Positions 62,145-64,000 of a stretch of DNA of 64,000 bases are shown here, piece by piece. A model generated the notes under the pieces. That model had not been told where the DNA came from. It did not search any database and saw nothing but the letters and a program-made list of their open reading frames with translations. The stretch lies in NCBI RefSeq assembly GCF_030816075.1, contig NZ_JAUSXO010000001.1, forward strand, positions 682,001 to 746,000. Direction: 5' to 3'. The translations under genes were made by a program, and so were the position numbers. The first letter of the stretch is position 1. Each line of letters starts with the position of its first letter. This DNA is from Arthrobacter agilis (GTDB taxonomy: Bacteria; Actinomycetota; Actinomycetes; Actinomycetales; Micrococcaceae).

Positions 62145-63643
62145 TACCGCGGCTCCGGGGTGTGCAGCCGCGCGAGCACGCGTGAGGTCGATGCGGGCCG
62201 CCGTCCCGCGGTTGCCCGCGAGACCAGCACCATGGTGAGGAACGCCGTCGGCACCGTCCACAGGGCGGGCTGGCCCAGCCAGACCCACCGGTCGCCCGCG
62301 TCCGCGCCCATCGCCGCCGTCGCGGCGATCGCGCCGCCGCACGTGACCGCGCCGGCGAGCATCCCCGCGACGGCGCCGGCGTCCGTCAGTCCCCGCCACC
62401 AGATCCCGAGCAGCAGCAGCGGGCAGATGGTGGAGGCCGTGAAGGCGAAGACGGAGCCGACGCTCCCGGCCAGCGCGAGGCTGTCGGTCAGCAACGCGAT
62501 GCCGAGGGGGACCGTCGCGGACAGCAGCGCCGCCGCCCTGAAGCCCCGCACGCTGCCCTTGAAGAACTCCTGGCTGACCACCCCGGCGAGCGACACCACG
62601 AGGCCGCTCGTCGTCGAGAGGAACGCGGCGAACGCCCCGGCCGTGACCAGGGCGGACAGGAGATCGCCCGCGGTACCGCCGAGGATCCGCCCGGGCAGCA
62701 GGAGGACCGTGGCATCGGCCGCTCCCGCCGCCGCGAGTTCGGGCGTGTGGATGCGGCCGAGGATCCCGTACACGGTGGGGAACAGGTAGAACACCGACAG
62801 CAGTCCGAGCACGATCAGCGTGGTCCGGCGCGCCGAGGCCCCGTCCGGGTTCGTGTAGAAGCGGACCAGGACATGGGGCAGCCCGAGCGTCCCGAACAGC
62901 AGCGCGATGACGAGCGAGATCGTCCCGTACAGCGAGGCGTCCGCCGTCGTGTCCAGATCCGCGGTGAAGGCGCTGCCACCCGCCGTGACCGGGAGGCCGG
63001 CGTCGCCGAGGCGGAAGAGCATGAAGACCACCGGCACGGCCAGCGCCGTCAGCTTCAGCCAGTACTGGAAGGCCTGCACGAAGGTGATGGAGCGCATGCC
63101 CCCGGTCACCACGCTCAGGCACACCACGACGACGACGGCGAGTGGGCCCGCCCACGCGGGCAGGCCCGTGGTGACGCGCACGGTCAGCGCTGCGCCGTGC
63201 AGCTGCGGCACGATGTACAGCCAGCCGATCACCACGACGAGGAGGCTGGTCACACGGCGCACCAGCAGGGAGTCGAGCCGCGCCTGGGCGAAGTCGGGGA
63301 TGGTGTACGCGCCGGAGCGGCGCAGGGGAGCGGCGACGAACAGCAGCAGCATCAGATAGCCGGCCGTGTAGCCGATGGGGAACCACAGGGCGTCCACGCC
63401 GGAGACGAGGATGAGGCCGGCGATGCCCAGGAAGCTCGCGGCGGACAGGTACTCGCCGCCGATCGCCGAGGCGTTCCACCACGGGCGCACCGTGCGGGAC
63501 GCCACGTAGAAGTCGCCGGTGGTCCTGGAGATGCGGAGGCCGTAGATCCCGATGAGCACGGTGCTGAGCGCCACGAGGACGAGGGCCGTGTAGCCGATGG
63601 CGGGGCTCAGCCGCAGGAGGTCGTCGTCGAACACGTCAGTCAT
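62144..63643 (-). CDS. Sodium/solute symporter, acetate permease (ActP) type
   Basis: 499-residue SSS-family transporter with about 13 helices. Signature FYVASRTVRPWWNASAIGGE, YLSAASFLGIAGLIL, GYLMLLLFVAAPLRRSGAYT and TGGMRSITFVQAFQYWLK match the cation-acetate symporter (ActP) subgroup, which takes up acetate and other short monocarboxylates with Na+ or H+. It overlaps the DUF485 gene by 8 bases on the same strand, a pairing that is typical of ActP. Substrate is inferred from the family. Confidence 0.92.
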   Translation of the reverse strand: MTDVFDDDLLRLSPAIGYTALVLVALSTVLIGIYGLRISRTTGDFYVASRTVRPWWNASAIGGEYLSAASFLGIAGLILVSGVDALWFPIGYTAGYLMLLLFVAAPLRRSGAYTIPDFAQARLDSLLVRRVTSLLVVVIGWLYIVPQLHGAALTVRVTTGLPAWAGPLAVVVVVCLSVVTGGMRSITFVQAFQYWLKLTALAVPVVFMLFRLGDAGLPVTAGGSAFTADLDTTADASLYGTISLVIALLFGTLGLPHVLVRFYTNPDGASARRTTLIVLGLLSVFYLFPTVYGILGRIHTPELAAAGAADATVLLLPGRILGGTAGDLLSALVTAGAFAAFLSTTSGLVVSLAGVVSQEFFKGSVRGFRAAALLSATVPLGIALLTDSLALAGSVGSVFAFTASTICPLLLLGIWWRGLTDAGAVAGMLAGAVTCGGAIAATAAMGADAGDRWVWLGQPALWTVPTAFLTMVLVSRATAGRRPASTSRVLARLHTPEPR

Positions 63644-63983
63644 CGTCGACGAGGTCCTGGAAGCGCCGCTCGTTGCGGGTGGCGCTCCGTACGTAGAGGA
63701 TGGCGCAGCCGATGACGAGGGGGTAGACGGCGAGGCCGAGCAGCAGCCAGGGCACCGGCACGGTGAGGACCGTGACGCCGCCGATGCCGGGGAACACCGC
63801 GAGGAGGACGGGGATCCCGATCAGGATGACCAGGAAGCCGGCCGCCACCACGAGGGCCAGGCGCAGCTGCGACCGGATCAGCGATGCGACGAACAGCTGT
63901 CCCACCTCGGACTGCTCCGCCATCTCGCGGGACACGGGGAAGGACGCGCCGGTGGCACGGGCGGCCGTCCTCGGCGCCGTCAC
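63636..63983 (-). CDS. DUF485 membrane protein (ActP partner), start uncertain
   Basis: 115 residues as read from GTG 63983; the frame remains open to the window edge, so the true start may lie outside. Two membrane helices: RLALVVAAGFLVILIGIPVL and WLLLGLAVYPLVIGCAILYV. The segment SQLRLALVV ... YVRSATRNERRFQDLVDD fits DUF485 (YjcH-type), the small protein encoded with ActP-type acetate permeases. Role in assembly or regulation of the symporter is presumed from this constant pairing. Confidence 0.82.
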   Translation of the reverse strand: MTAPRTAARATGASFPVSREMAEQSEVGQLFVASLIRSQLRLALVVAAGFLVILIGIPVLLAVFPGIGGVTVLTVPVPWLLLGLAVYPLVIGCAILYVRSATRNERRFQDLVDDD

Positions 63984-64000
63984 GCGTACCCCGGCGCGGA

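Overview
The window is chromosomal DNA of a very high-GC actinobacterium, most likely a Micrococcaceae member of the Arthrobacter type. The basis is GC-rich third codon positions, frequent GTG/TTG starts, an actinobacterial SAM-IV riboswitch in front of metY-metX, NAD-dependent LigA, GatCAB, a DivIVA-repeat protein, and the rpsB-tsf-pyrH-frr-cdsA order. The species call is inference. I see no prophage, insertion sequence, integrase, CRISPR array or origin. The region is mostly housekeeping and catabolic genes.

Layout. 1-10 kb: the 3' part of ligA, an inositol-phosphatase-like gene and a DUF2087 gene coupled by ATGA overlaps; a pentapeptide/DinB-like protein, an ANTAR protein, small accessory genes, then gatC-gatA-gatB. 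10-18.5 kb: a phosphotransferase-like kinase, the threonine catabolic pair tdh-kbl, a FAD amine/amino-acid oxidoreductase, a CDF metal transporter, a KhtTU-like K+/H+ antiporter pair, and a siderophore-interacting reductase. 18.5-26.5 kb: a histidine utilisation cluster, hutH facing iclR-type regulator-hutU-M20 amidohydrolase-hutF-hutI. 26.5-38 kb: a CPBP protease, a double DUF1540 protein, a VOC protein, SAM-IV riboswitch-metY-metX, hydrolases, an S4 protein, a DUF606 transporter, glyS, GNAT and PlsC. 38-48.5 kb: an alpha/beta hydrolase, YibE/F, dusB-dgt-dnaG, tRNA-Asn, an SDR/DUF2867 protein and a Bcr/CflA exporter. 48.5-56.5 kb: a sugar porter, a holin-like protein, a CDP-alcohol phosphatidyltransferase, a NIPA-like transporter, a GT4 glycosyltransferase, a CAU tRNA, an acyl-CoA dehydrogenase and an M23 peptidase. 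56.5-64 kb: rpsB, tsf, pyrH, frr, cdsA, a DivIVA-like gene, and an ActP-type symporter with its DUF485 partner.

How genes work together. HutH, HutU, HutI and HutF take histidine to N-formylglutamate. No HutG-type deformylase is visible, and an M20 amidohydrolase sits exactly where it is needed. tdh-kbl converts threonine to glycine plus acetyl-CoA. metX-metY makes homocysteine from homoserine under SAM control. dusB, dgt and dnaG, and the rpsB block, are classical information-processing neighbourhoods.

The main regulatory pattern I found by eye is a -10 hexamer lying exactly 6 (sometimes 7) bases before the start codon of about a dozen genes. This is the layout of leaderless transcripts. Other signals are AGG-N4-CCT iron-box-like palindromes, a likely IclR operator between hutH and the hut operon, a palindrome in front of the acyl-CoA dehydrogenase gene, and a long, hairpin-rich leader in front of rpsB. 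That leader is the best candidate here for an undescribed RNA element.
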